NCBI GenBank assembly: GCA_020055645.1
Contig: CM034546.1
Span: 89,652,001 to 89,716,000, forward strand
Direction: 5' to 3'
DNA: 64,000 nucleotides
Source of the DNA: Tomocerus qinae
Taxonomy: Eukaryota > Arthropoda > Collembola > Entomobryomorpha > Tomoceridae
The translations under genes were made by a program, and so were the position numbers. The first letter of the stretch is position 1. The number at the start of each line of letters is the position of its first letter. Under the pieces are notes generated by a model. That model ran no database searches, was not told where the DNA came from, and saw only the letters and a list, made by a program, of their open reading frames with translations. Shown in pieces: positions 1 to 20,248 of the stretch.

Positions 1-206
1 TAAGCTTAGAAAATTAGCGAGGAGAAATAAATATTATTATTACACGCAAATAGTACAATTATTACTTTCAACAGGTCATTCAGTCATTCATTAGCTTTAC
101 AGTAATATAAATAACACATAACAATATGAAAACTGACCGAATTTCAGGCATGCACTGCTCATAAACAAGTTCATAAAAAGATCCCACGGAAATTAAATTT
201 CATTTC

Positions 207-2144
207 TTATCGCCTACCCTTTCTGTTATTCCAAATGGAATAGCGTTCATAAGCTGCAAGAAGGACAGATTTGAAATGGTCTAATAAATTAGAACTTAAA
301 TGATAATGTAAAAGTTTATCTTTTAGACTATTAAACTTAACATTTTCAAACTTTTTTAATGTTTCGTAAGATTTCTTTAGTTTTTCTTCCAATATTGGCG
401 TAGATGGTGGAAAGCAGGCATAGTAGTGACGAAGCAATTCCGTCAAACTTAAATAAGCGTTTCTGATTTCCGCTTTTAATTCTGGGGCCAATTGATCTAA
501 AAAATGAATTAGAAAACATTGACATATGACTGTTTGTTTCATGATCTAATTGACGGTTACTTTTGTATTATATTAACTTACGTTCATTGGTGACTTTAAC
601 ATCGGCCATGAGAGCTCCCCCGGGTCTCAACTCATCCAAAATCTTGACAGCTGTGACAGCATCCAATAACAGAGGCTTCCCACCCCATCGCATCAAACAT
701 TCACGCATCTGTTGTGAAGTGTTGATAATCTGCTCTGGCGTCGCTACATCAGTTCTGTGGTCAGGTATCGGACCATTCAAGTATCTATCAACTCTCCTAA
801 GGCTTAATTTTGTGTCAGTTCTTTCCGTCACCCCAGACAAATCCTCAAAATCGTCTAGCTTTTGCTATTCACATAAGAAAATAATTTATTAGTCATTACG
901 TACGGTTGTATACTTAGAAATCGGAGATGCAAATTACCGATTGTAGAACCCTTTGTCAATTACCTTTTTCTTAGGGACAGCAGAGTTTTTATCACAAGCC
1001 TTGAGTACCATTATTGAGTGATGATTAAATCTGAACAAAATAGAAGATTTCTTGTATTGTTTGTAAGTAATTATGGCATAAAATTATAACATATTTAGTT
1101 TTAGAATAGCTACCTTTTAATCATATTTTTATGGACTCCTTCGGTAGGATTACCGATTGGATTAGTATCGCCGTCTTCAGATTCAAAATATGGACCGACT
1201 CGTTCTATTTCCCTTTTCATCTCTTTGTCATCAACTTTAGCGCAGTCAGAAAAAAGCTCTTTCGGCTGAGGGAGTCGATCCCGGTGAAAATAGTGAGACT
1301 GGAAGAATTTTGTCCAAAATTGCGACTCCGTCATTTGCGAAGGAACACACTCAATATGCTTCCTCTTCACAGCGGGATACGTCTTGAAAATGGACGTAAT
1401 GACGTCTGTTGTGAGATTATAACGGATACCATTTGCTCCGTCTGTTTCGGGGTGAATGTTGGACTGTATATTTCAAATGTGAAACAATTAAAAATTCTAT
1501 CAATTGGTTAAGACGATTAAGATTGTATAATTTTCTAACTAGAAATCCTGAAGAAACTCCCGTTTCCTGAATGGCATTAGCGGCTGTTGGATTTGACACA
1601 TACTGCAGAGCGTGAACAGTCCAGAATTCATCCGATGTTATTATGTTTTCGATTACGAGATCCTAAAAACTCATTTTACTTTAGATTGAACTCCCTAAAT
1701 ATTTGTTTGAAGTTGTGTGAATGAAGAAATGATTGATGCATATATAGATAATTGGTCTACCTTGTACAACTGGAGTAATTCTGGATTTTCACTGAGCAGT
1801 CGATTCTTCTCTTCTAGTTCTCTATTGATTTTCCGTCGGAATTTTGGAAGTAATTGCATCAGAAGCTCTTTAACCTGATCTCTGTCGTTGTACTGACTGG
1901 AAGCCCCATTTGGATTAACAAAATGAAAAGTAAAAGTTGAATTATCATACAGAACTATTTGCAGCTGGATTTTGGGTTTTCCTTCCGGAGAGATCTTCTG
2001 GGATTTGATGTCCGAATACTTGTGAGACATTTGCATTTGTTCTTTGTGAAACCAGGTCAGTCTTTCCGACAAAATGTAAAGCACTCCGTCATCTTTCTTA
2101 TGCTTTACATTCGGCATTTGCAACAGAATTTCTTCGGATGTCAT
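207..2144 (-). CDS. GTF2H1: General transcription factor IIH subunit 1 (TFIIH p62)
   Basis: This is the p62 core subunit of TFIIH, used in RNA polymerase II initiation and nucleotide excision repair in the nucleus. Six exons join in phase: 2144-1761, 1662-1540, 1463-1114, 1030-964, 864-582 and 496-207, giving 498 aa (human about 548). The N-terminus is the PH-like domain ([21 protein letters not shown], then [19 protein letters not shown]). Next come the two BSD-type helical repeats, with [10 protein letters not shown] and then [18 protein letters not shown], which matches vertebrate p62 almost word for word. The C-terminal helical part contains GGALM and a conserved end ([19 protein letters not shown]). 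The start is the Met before TSEE; upstream in-frame codons lie behind a possible acceptor in the 5' UTR. The central region is shorter than in human. The identification is secure; exon edges are by eye. Confidence 0.93.
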
Positions 2145-2909
2145 ACTGGAACTAAAATTTAGAAAAGAACTGTGAACTGTCAATTCTATCGTCTATCGTC
2201 AACAATATAAAATTCATTGGTTGTTGGTTCATTCAAAACGTAAGTAATTTCAAAATTTAGGCAGCGGGATTTCGTTGCCTCCGCTTCCCCAATTGCCGCA
2301 AGTGTACAGAAAAGCCTCAAATACAGCCCCTTAACTTATTACCTTAATGCCCAATTACCCCCCCCCCCATTTGTCCTTTGCCTCTGCCTATATACTTCTT
2401 TGCATATCTACTATATATTGTCAGAGAGAGGGAAACAGGGTACAAGGAGATTATAAATTAAGCCTGTGTATTGTATATTTACATTGTATCAATTTACTCG
2501 TCATAATGTCATAAAGACCTAAATTAAAACAACCAACATATTAAAAACCTAAGGCAAACCGTAACAAAAGCTCGCCTGAGTGAAAGGGACCGTGTACACA
2601 TTTGAACCAAACTTAAAATAGATGAATTTTGTCAATTTATTGGTTAATATTAAGAGGTAGGTATGGTTTCTAATGACGATTGGGCTTGACTATCATATTC
2701 GCTCTTAACTTTTTTTGGGAAACTTGGATCTAGTCCGAGAATATTGGTCGTAGAAAGACGAAGTTGGTCTCTAAAAACGCAGAAAATGTCAATTTATAGC
2801 AGCTTGCTTGCACTTAGATTCCTAATTTTGACAGCGGCAACAAAGTACCGCTGCCTAAATTCAGCCCGAATTTTATCAGTTTCACATATCTGTAAAGCAC
2901 AAATTCCTG

Positions 2910-3074
2910 AACTCAAATTATGGTAATTTTACTAAAACACCTTTTTACATGGGGGGGGGGAAACAGCCAATTTTGTATATAAATGTCGCTTCGCATCTTA
3001 TTAATTCCAATGGCTATATTCTCCCCCCCCCATGTCGAAAAAGGTGGTTTAATAAAATGACGAAAATTTGAGTT
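2910..3074. repeat. Small hairpin element (imperfect palindrome)
   Basis: The arms start AACTCAAATT and end AATTTGAGTT. They pair imperfectly over about 50 bp, including an A-C-rich block, a run of G on one side and a run of C on the other. About 60 bp of loop separates them. It looks like a miniature inverted-repeat element without coding capacity. Confidence 0.6.
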
Positions 3075-3094
3075 GTAGACATCGTAGAAAGTGC

Positions 3095-3461
3095 TTGGCT
3101 AGATTTAGACAGCGGGTTATCGTTGCCTCAATTGCCCCCGTTGCCTCCGTTGCCCCCTCCCCCGTTGCCCCTAATTTAGCCACTTAACCTATTATATTTG
3201 TCATTTACTTCCCGTTACTATCTCTGCTTCTTTATTGACCTAACCTAATTAAAAATAAGGATATTACTTGCTTGTTAGGCTTTAACAATAGAACAGTTTA
3301 TTTTTTATTAGGTTAGGTCAATAAAGAGGCAAAAATAGTGACGGGAGGCAATAGGGACAATATATTAAAGTAATAGGTTAAGTGGCAAAACGTGGGGCAA
3401 CGGGGGAGGGGGCAACGGAGGCAATTGAGGCAACGATAACCCGCTGTCTAAATCCAGCCAA
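3095..3461. mobile_element. Palindromic MITE flanked by GTGC
   Basis: Long inverted arms start TTGGCTAGATTTAGACAGCG and end with the near-perfect complement (CGCTGTCTAAATCCAGCCAA). They are built of GTTGCC-rich sequence and pair over most of the element. The flanking GTGC at 3091-3094 and 3462-3465 may be a 4-bp target duplication. A diverged relative of one arm lies at about 2257-2345. Confidence 0.65.
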
Positions 3462-4169
3462 GTGCTTTACAGATATGCAAACCTGATAAAATTTCCCATC
3501 TTTCACTTCACTTTACTCTTTTAGATCAAAAGTTACAGGCAATTTTCTAAAAAATCCGTACTCTTTCAATGTAAATTTCTACAATTTTCCGCCCAAACGA
3601 GTTAATCTGAAAGGGTCAATTTGCGATTTAAAGTTAAAAAGCTCTTACATCTTATCACTTATTCAGGCGAGCTAAAAGGCCTAAAAATGAGCAATATCAA
3701 AGCACCAAACAAAAATGACGATAAAGATTTTAACGGTGGCCAAAGGATAACAGATAATGACGATGGGTCAACGTACACAAGAAGAAGTCTTCTAGTGGTT
3801 TTAACTTTTATACAAAATAAAATGAAACTAGATTTCATTCAACTTGAACTTAACCAATTCGATCAAAATTATTATTTAAGAGCCAAAGAATTTAAATTAC
3901 GCGCAAAAAACTTGTATTCTTATTTGTATCGTGTATTTATTCTCATTACATTAAACGATACGATACCTTTCTTCAATTCTTTTCCATTTACAATTCATAG
4001 GATCCATAAAATCTCATTTATTTATTTACCAATAAAGATGTTAAATTAAATTATTGACATGAGAAAGTTGAGGTACATTACATTGCAGTTGATTTAGTTA
4101 GCGTTGATTTGGATTAATTACTATACATGTATTAATTTAGATTTAAGTATAATGTCATAATATAATGTA

Positions 4170-5139
4170 TTACTGTTACAGCATATCCTTGTAAACAATG
4201 GATACAATGAAAACAATGAAACGCCATCGCTAATTGGATATTTTGTATTGTGTAGCTAATTGGTTTTAATTGCCTTTCCTCGACGCTCGGCGAAGCGAAT
4301 GGAGTATAGTGAATGTGTTGTAGACAGCTGCTGCATGACGGGGACAACCAAACTGGCGAAGTTCTTTAAGTTCTATCTTCGATATACCGAACGCAACTTA
4401 TAATACACAATCTCACACACAAGTACCAATATATTAATAACATATTAAGGGCCCAGTACTTTTAAATTTGGAAATCTCTAATGACTATCAAAATACATGT
4501 AAAAATTGCTTTACAACTCTTGGAATTCTGTCTAAAGTTGTTACCCGATTTTCTTGTGTGGCACATTTTTGGAATCCTGAATATATTGTCAACCACCCCA
4601 TTGTACAAAATATACGATATTTAAATTTTATAGCAGATTTTGTCGTTTACAAAATTATAATCGCAATAAGATATATTAATGAGTAAACATATCGTGTATT
4701 TTGTACAATGGGGTGGTTGACAATATATTCAGGATTCCAAAAATGTGCCACACAAGAAAATCGGGTAAGAACTTTAGACAGAATTCCAAGAATTGTAAAG
4801 CAATTTTTACATGTATTTTGATAGTCATTAGAGATTTCCAAATTTAAAAGTACTGGGCCCTTAATATGTTATTAATATATTGGTACTTGTGTGTGAGATT
4901 GTGTATTATAAGTTGCGTTCGGTATATCGAAGATAGAACTTAAAGAACTTCGCCAGTTTGGTTGTCCCCGGCATGCAGCAGCTGTCTACAACACATTCAC
5001 TATACTCCATTCGCTTCGCCGAGCGTCGAGGAAAGGCAATTAAAACCAATTAGCTACACAATACAAAATATCCAATTAGCGATGGCGTTTCATTGTTTCC
5101 ATTGTATCCATTGTTTACAAGGATATGCTGTAACAGTAA
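4170..5139. mobile_element. 970-bp hairpin (foldback) element, TA-flanked
   Basis: The first about 450 bp and the last about 450 bp are near-identical inverted copies; a short unpaired centre (about 4620-4690) separates them. The same translations therefore appear on opposite strands at 4132-4347 and 4962-5162, and again at 4468-4686 and 4647-4841. These are arm artefacts, not genes. The ends read TTACTGTTACAGCATATCC and its complement, each bordered by TA. This suits a Tc1/mariner-type target duplication, although the arm length is extreme for a MITE. No transposase is present. Confidence 0.75.
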
Positions 5140-5205
5140 TATACTCTACAATACAACGTTAATGAATTCTGTTTGATGTGTATATTCGCAAAAGACTTCT
5201 AACTC

Positions 5206-5262
5206 AATTCAACTGCAACCCATTATAGCATAAAAATTTGATTAACTAGACAAAAATGTGAA
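5206..5262 (+). repeat. About 55-bp dispersed direct repeat, copy 1
   Basis: A block containing CAACCCATTATAGCAT and GATTAACTAGACAAAAATG recurs at about 6588-6641 with only a few differences. The copies sit on either side of the last MIF4G-gene exon. Nothing else is recognised between 5163 and 5800 apart from AT-rich DNA, probably the 3' UTR of the gene on the minus strand. Confidence 0.6.
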
Positions 5263-5799
5263 AAAGGATAATCAAAAAAGTAAGCAGTGTTTTATCTAGA
5301 ATAATAAAACAACAAGCGTAATTAACTGGAAATCTTGAAAAAAGTCTATTATTACTCTAGAGGGTTGTAAATATAACATACTATATAAGCATTAGATTAT
5401 CTGATGTGCATTAACGTTATGTCATACGATATTAATTATTTTATAGTATTTCTTTTCATAAATCGGGTCATTCCGGACACCTTGCGAAAGTCCCTAACGG
5501 GAGAATAGTTTTATTCACTCTTATTATATTTCGACAAATAATTATGGTCAAGAATTAATCAATTTAAACGGACATCTACATGCAAGAAAATGTAAATAGT
5601 AAATGTATTGTAATAAATGATGTATTCCATTTACACTGAAAACAAAGTTTGTGTCCGTATCGTAATATCTATTTCGATAAATTGTACACAAATGTCTTCT
5701 CGGTTATTTACACGAAAACATTAAAATTAATCAAAAATTAACACAAGTTATACAAAAAAATTCGACTCTCAAAGTTGGAAATACTAAACAAAGGGGGCT

Positions 5800-7163
5800 C
5801 TATTCCCACCAATAAAATTCCTTTGTTCCTCCCCCATCCCAAAATTCGTGAACATCTCTAACCAAAAACTCCAGTCTAAAATTCAAATTCAGGTTGAAGA
5901 GAAACTGGAACATTTCGTGAACAATAAAGGATTCTCTACTCAGCTTTTCTCCACAGTAGTGAATAACGACACAGATTAATTCCACATTTGTGTCCTTTTT
6001 TAACTGTTTTAAAACGTTTTCGATATATTTCAGCTGCAAAGCGTTTTCATTGTACAGGTGAGCGATGAGTCTGTACAAGTTAATTCTTTCCTTCTTTACT
6101 TCAATTGACTGCAATATTAAAATTTATTATTGTTTTGATAAGAAACGCATTTATTAAGAAACGTATAACCAAAATAACCATAAATGCGTTATGTTACATC
6201 TACCAAAGGTTTTTTTCATCTACAATAATTTGTACATTTGAATTGGGAATTTGCTGAGAGGATTGAGGATACATTAGTACTATTAAAATTGCTAATTACT
6301 AATAATACTTTTACTATAAGACTGTAGACAAATAAATAATATACCTCTAGAAAAGGAGAAAGATTTTCTTGAATGTCGACAGTGCTAGTAACTCCAACCA
6401 ATTTTGCATAGATGCTGATGTAGATTGAATCATGTAACGATTTCTCTATTAGTAGGTCTATGATCTCTTTGCACGAATCCTCCTCCAGAAGTTCAAGCCA
6501 ATTTCTGCTAAGGGTCTCAAAATTTTGTTTGTTGATTCGGTTTAAAATGCTACGTGCCTAAAAAAAACAATTATGTAAAAAAAAATTCAACTACAACCCA
6601 TTATAGCATTAAAATTTGATTAACTAGACAAAAATGTGAACTAAAAATTGTATAACTACATTAATAAGCAGCAAATATCTTCTAGGTCGCATTAAACAAC
6701 CTTAAAAGGTGAAAGAACGTTTTTGGCTAGCGAAAGTTGCAAATAATTATTGTTTTAAGTTATTATAATTATTTGGCATTAGTATATAAATCTAATAATG
6801 TCAATCAACGATAATAAAATTAGAAAAATAGAATTGGCATTATATATTATATAGTACTTAGCACAGATTACAGATTAAGATTGACATTGACACCATAGCT
6901 GTCATTATGAGCATATTATGCATAATATTATGAATATGCAGTCAGCAGGAGCAGTAGCCCACAACGCAAAAATAAAGGTAAAAACGCATTCATTATCAAC
7001 GAACCTTTCTCAAAGACCTATCCCTACGTCCCCTGACAGGGAACATGACAGGCCTCTCTTCAGAGCAACAGTCGGCACTGAAAAGAGGAAAAAAGTCATT
7101 TATTATTGTCACATTAACATTATTAGAGTTTTTAGAAATTTACCTTAAATCTACGTCTTCCAT
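5800..7163 (-). CDS. Small MIF4G-domain protein (MIF4GD/SLIP1-like)
   Basis: Four exons join in phase: 7163-7144, 7077-7005, 6557-6345 and 6108-5800, giving 204 aa. The tiny first exon encodes MEDVDL, then a basic segment follows (FPVRGRRDRSLRK). The rest is a MIF4G HEAT-repeat fold: ARSILNRINKQNFETLSRNW resembles the first repeat of eIF4G-type domains, followed by EIIDLLIEKSLHDSIYISIYAKL and further helices. The length matches single-domain MIF4GD/SLIP1 proteins (about 220 aa), which bridge histone-mRNA or translation factors. The C-terminus (FYWWE) is short. PAIP1-like membership is the main alternative. It is divergently transcribed from prohibitin, with 189 bp between the two start codons, so a shared promoter is likely. 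Confidence 0.75.
6588..6641 (+). repeat. About 55-bp dispersed direct repeat, copy 2
   Basis: This is the second copy of the block at 5206-5262. It lies in the intron between exons 2 and 3 of the MIF4G-domain gene. Confidence 0.6.
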
Positions 7164-7352
7164 GATTAAAATAAATAAAATTTCAGTAAAGACGATTTGA
7201 ATTTCCTTCTGTCTGTCTCACCATTCCCGCAAACAGAAATTCACGAGCGGAGTTCAAACCAGTTGACTGGCGTGACGGCAGTGTATCGCTTTTAATCCAA
7301 ATTCAGCGTCCAATCTTGTCCAAGAAAGTTTAATCAGTGAATCTAAAGCAAA
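7164..7352. promoter_or_regulatory. Bidirectional promoter interval (MIF4G gene / PHB1)
   Basis: Only 189 bp separate the divergent start codons of the MIF4G-domain gene (-) and prohibitin (+), so both 5' UTRs and core promoters must lie here or overlap the genes. The interval is less AT-rich than its surroundings. I see no convincing TATA box. Confidence 0.5.
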
Positions 7353-8780
7353 ATGGCCGCTCAATTTATGACAAGAATAGGTCAATTAGGCCTTGGGATT
7401 GCTCTGGCTGGAGGAGTTGTCAACTCAGCTTTATATAACGGTAAGGAAAATTATCTACCACCTCTTATGCGAAAAATATATGTAGATAGATGGTAGATTA
7501 TGACTGACATGATGCAATAATAGTTATTCAGAAATGAACTGGCTTTTCATCCAAATTATAACGCTTTATTAACATCAGATTGATTTAAATTACTTGAATT
7601 AACAAATTGTTAATGATTACAGTTGATGGAGGTCACAGAGCAGTTATTTTTGATCGTTTCTCTGGTGTGAAGCGGGATGTTGTTGGAGAAGGAACACACT
7701 TCTTCATTCCTTGGGTTCAACGCCCAATTATGTTTGATATTCGGGCGAGACCGAGAAATGTTCCCGTAATCACCGGTTCAAAAGATCTGCAAAATGTGAA
7801 CATCACACTGCGTATCTTATTTAGACCAATTCCTGACGAGTTGCCAAGAGTATACACCACTTTGGGTGTAGACTACGACGAAAGAGTTTTGCCCTCTATC
7901 ACTAATGAAGTATTGAAGGCTGTCGTTGCCCAGTTCGATGCTGGAGAACTCATCACTCAGCGAGAAAATGTCAGTATGAAAGTTAGTGAGGCTTTAACAG
8001 AGAGAGCCGGACAATTCGGATTAATCCTTGACGACATTTCCATCGTATGTCAATTTTCAATTATTTATTTTTTAAATCTCAGTCCATTGAATTAAAACAC
8101 AAGAGTAATTTTTGGAACTATTAATTTTCAGACTCATTTGACATTCGGTAAAGAGTTCACACAAGCTGTTGAATTGAAGCAAGTAGCCCAGCAAGATGCA
8201 GAAAGAGCTCGCTTCCTCGTTGAAAAGGCTGAACAGCAGAAAAAAGCTGCAATCATTTCAGCCGAGGGCGATACTCAGGTCAACTTACTTTACTCATGGA
8301 TATTGTTAATGTTTCTGGATATTTTTCATTGATTTGAAAATCAGTCAATGTTAATCTCATCTATTGTGATATTATACCTGTGTGTGTATCTGTGTATCCA
8401 TGTCCAATTTTAAAACCCTTTTCCATAATAATAACGCATATACAGGTATGTATCATAAAACATACGTTAGTAAATCCCAAAATCACTGAAAAATTCAATT
8501 TTAAACATTTTTAAGTGGGCCAAAAAGCTATTTTGAAAATATCCGTACTCTGTACGTAAATGTATTTCTATTATAAAGTAAGTAATATGCATAATACATC
8601 GTTTCTTTACAGGCTGCGACTTTACTAGCAAAATCCTTTGGCGATGCAGGGGAAGGTTTAGTAGAGCTTCGTCGAATCGAGGCGGCGGAAGACATTGCCT
8701 ACCAACTGTCCAAGTCTCGTAACGTGATTTACCTGCCCACTGGCCAGTCGACTCTTCTCAACCTTCCTGTGTCAGCTTAA
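7353..8780 (+). CDS. PHB1: Prohibitin 1
   Basis: Prohibitin 1 is an inner-mitochondrial-membrane scaffold subunit that forms rings with PHB2. Four exons (7353-7440, 7623-8044, 8132-8278, 8613-8780) give 274 aa, against 272 in human. The N-terminal hydrophobic anchor is [17 protein letters not shown]. The SPFH/Band-7 domain follows with family hallmarks [47 protein letters not shown] and [10 protein letters not shown]. The C-terminal coiled coil contains [17 protein letters not shown] and ends with a conserved tail ([13 protein letters not shown]). A poly(A) signal AATAAA lies at 8850-8855. The start is fixed by the conserved MAA... N-terminus. No anomalies were seen. Confidence 0.97.
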
Positions 8781-8879
8781 ATTCTTTTGTATTACCTTCG
8801 TCGTTCCTGTTCAATTGAATTGTATGCCTTCTATTTGTTGTAGTCGTGGAATAAAGTTTTATGGATGTGCTAAGTGCTG

Positions 8880-9355
8880 AGCAAATACTCATTCTTCATT
8901 GCATTACCATTACACAAGATTTCCCAACATGATGGAATTGAATTGAGATGCAAGAGAACAACTTGTTCCATTCCATAGCAAGTAAGGTGCATAATAATAA
9001 TGTAGTCATCATCACAAGAGTCACACAAGACGAGACTTTTCATGGCTCATGTTTTGTTTAATAGTTTTTATTTTCTTAGTCGTGGTTCGTCTCCTACGCT
9101 CTGCTTCGTGTCCGAATGTATGCTTACTTACAAATTCTACAAATGTACATTACTGTTCAAGTTAAAATGTTTTGCTTACTCGTAGCAATACAATAGAGCA
9201 GGAGTTAAGTTAAATCTTATTACAATGTAAACGTAATGTGTTAAAGTTTAAAGAAAGTTACATCTATTATTATTTTACATCTCACAGAGCAGATTGACTT
9301 GACTGTCCTTTCGTTTTAGTTAGCATTTCTACACTCACCAATCATAAAAGTCGAA
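8880..9355. other. Intergenic, no gene seen
   Basis: AT-rich sequence downstream of the prohibitin poly(A) signal. No conserved reading frame, RNA gene or clear repeat was recognised. Confidence 0.5.
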
Positions 9356-9356
9356 G

Positions 9357-10116
9357 GACCCCTATTTGTCAACACCTTTTTGTCAACACCTTTTTGTCAA
9401 CAAATTAATTTTGAGATCCCTTTTTGTCAACACGTAACTCGCTTTTTGTCAACACGTAACACCCTTTTTGTCAACAGAATGTCTACGTATATATAATGCA
9501 GCACAACTTCCAATTTAAGTTGTACATTGTGAGACAAGATGTATAGTTTTAACTAAGCTACTCACTACCTTTGCCACTCGGCCTAGCAGATGCAAGTTTA
9601 TGGAGTAAAGTTCCTGGTTTAAAAAGAGCAGCACCGTACCGAGACTATATTAATCCGCATCTAAGTACAAAACATTTTTCCAAACAAAAATAATCTTGAA
9701 ACTCTACAGTATTATTCAAAAATGTGAAAAAAGATTATTCAAAACTGATCTAAAATGTCTTTCTCTGTATGGATCAATACGGGACTTGAAAAAATACACC
9801 GCTATCCCCCTTGAATTTAGCTAATGATAGGTACGTACAAGACAGTACGTTATTACAGTCTTGTTATTATCTCATCTGCTTATTTATTGTGAACAGAACA
9901 TTTTCCAAGTGCTTGTCTTATTTATTACCTCATATTTATTTGACTACTTATTTAATATGCCAGAAATAAATCTCTATAGCAGTGGTGTTGACAAAAAGGG
10001 AAATTGCTGTTGACAAAAAAGAAAGTGGTGTTGACAAAAAAGAAAGCGGTGTTGACAAAAAGGTTTTTTGATTTTTTTGGCTCTGTTGACATTTTAGTGT
10101 TGACAAAAAGGGGGTG
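9357..10116. mobile_element. Foldback-like element with GTTGACAAAAAG tandem-repeat termini
   Basis: The left end carries about six copies of CTTTTTGTCAACAC spaced irregularly over 9360-9478. The right end carries about five or six copies of the complement (GTGTTGACAAAAAG) over 9985-10110. The outermost bases also pair (ACCCCTATTTGTC against GACAAAAAGGGGGT). The 500-bp interior has no coding capacity. The 12-mer AATCATAAAAGT occurs on both sides (9340-9351 and 10117-10128), 7 bp and 2 bp outside the termini, and may be the remnant of a target duplication. Confidence 0.7.
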
Positions 10117-10980
10117 AATCATAAAAGTACCTATTCTTTTTGTGTAGGAGTATTAGGTACATTTACACACGCACATACTTCACATCCAGTTTCTTTCCTA
10201 TCATACTCTTTTAAACGCTTTGGGATACAATTGAGAAACGTATATAAGGTGTTAGAACAATATGGTACCGTGCTAGTATAAACATATCAGGGAATATATA
10301 CCAAGACGCAATTTATTCTTTTATAATATTTATAATCAGAGATAGGATATCCAACCCATTTTTATTCAATATAAAGCAAACTTAGGAAAACGAATTAATT
10401 CTTAAAGAACAATATTCATTTACTTGTAAAGAACTTTAAAAAATCATTTGAAAATTAAAGTTTAATGAAAATTAAACTTACTATTCAATTGAAAATTTTA
10501 GTTTTATCTTTGTAATTGTATAGAAGTATATATAGCAAAAAAGTTAAGAATTTTTTATATTCTATTTGTCCAGAAAATATGTCCTGCGTTTTGGTCCGTC
10601 TGGTTGAAAGGAACAAATGCTCATTTTAAAATAAATATCCCATCTCGTTTTATCATATTATTCAGAATATTTTGTTTACGTATACTATGTATGTATCTAG
10701 AATTTATTCATCTACATTACAAAATTGAGTTGTATGTAATGTACGTAGTATGTAGTTCGCGTTCCTAATCTACAGCATAATAATATATTATAGCAACTTT
10801 GTTCACATGTTTCTAAGGTATACATAAATATTACAGATATTTACCGACATGTTGAGATTTTATGGGTTTTCTTTGTGTATGTACTTACGTACATTTACAC
10901 TGAACCTATTTTCTATGTGAATGTAATGTAAGCATGCCGTGGCGCAAGAAAAAAGTTCAGTTTGGGTTTACTTAAGTTGG

Positions 10981-20248
<9,268 letters not shown>

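Larger units (their letters stand above)
2559..3678. mobile_element. TIR element with AGCTCGCCTGA ends, containing nested MITEs
   Basis: The ends carry inverted copies of AGCTCGCCTGA (2569-2579 and 3664-3673). The left flank (GTAACAAAAG, then GTGTACACAT about 15 bp inside) matches the right end of the element at 34225-35200, and the right end matches that element's left end. These are therefore two copies of one family in opposite orientation. The interior is invaded by two hairpin elements (2910-3074 and 3095-3461). I see no coding capacity; the open frame at 3621-4049 has no recognisable family. The exact borders and target duplication were not resolved. Confidence 0.55.

Noticed and set aside
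563-892. Plus-strand ORF over the p62 gene
   Set aside because: It is the antisense shadow of the conserved p62 exon 582-864.
1131-1511. 126-aa plus-strand ORF
   Set aside because: Antisense of the BSD-domain exon of p62, whose minus-strand translation is clearly conserved.
3621-4049. 142-aa plus-strand ORF
   Set aside because: AT-rich, overlaps the end of a transposable element, no recognisable motif.
4132-4841. Four apparently conserved ORFs (4132-4347, 4468-4686, 4647-4841, 4962-5162)
   Set aside because: They match each other only because they lie in the inverted arms of one hairpin element.
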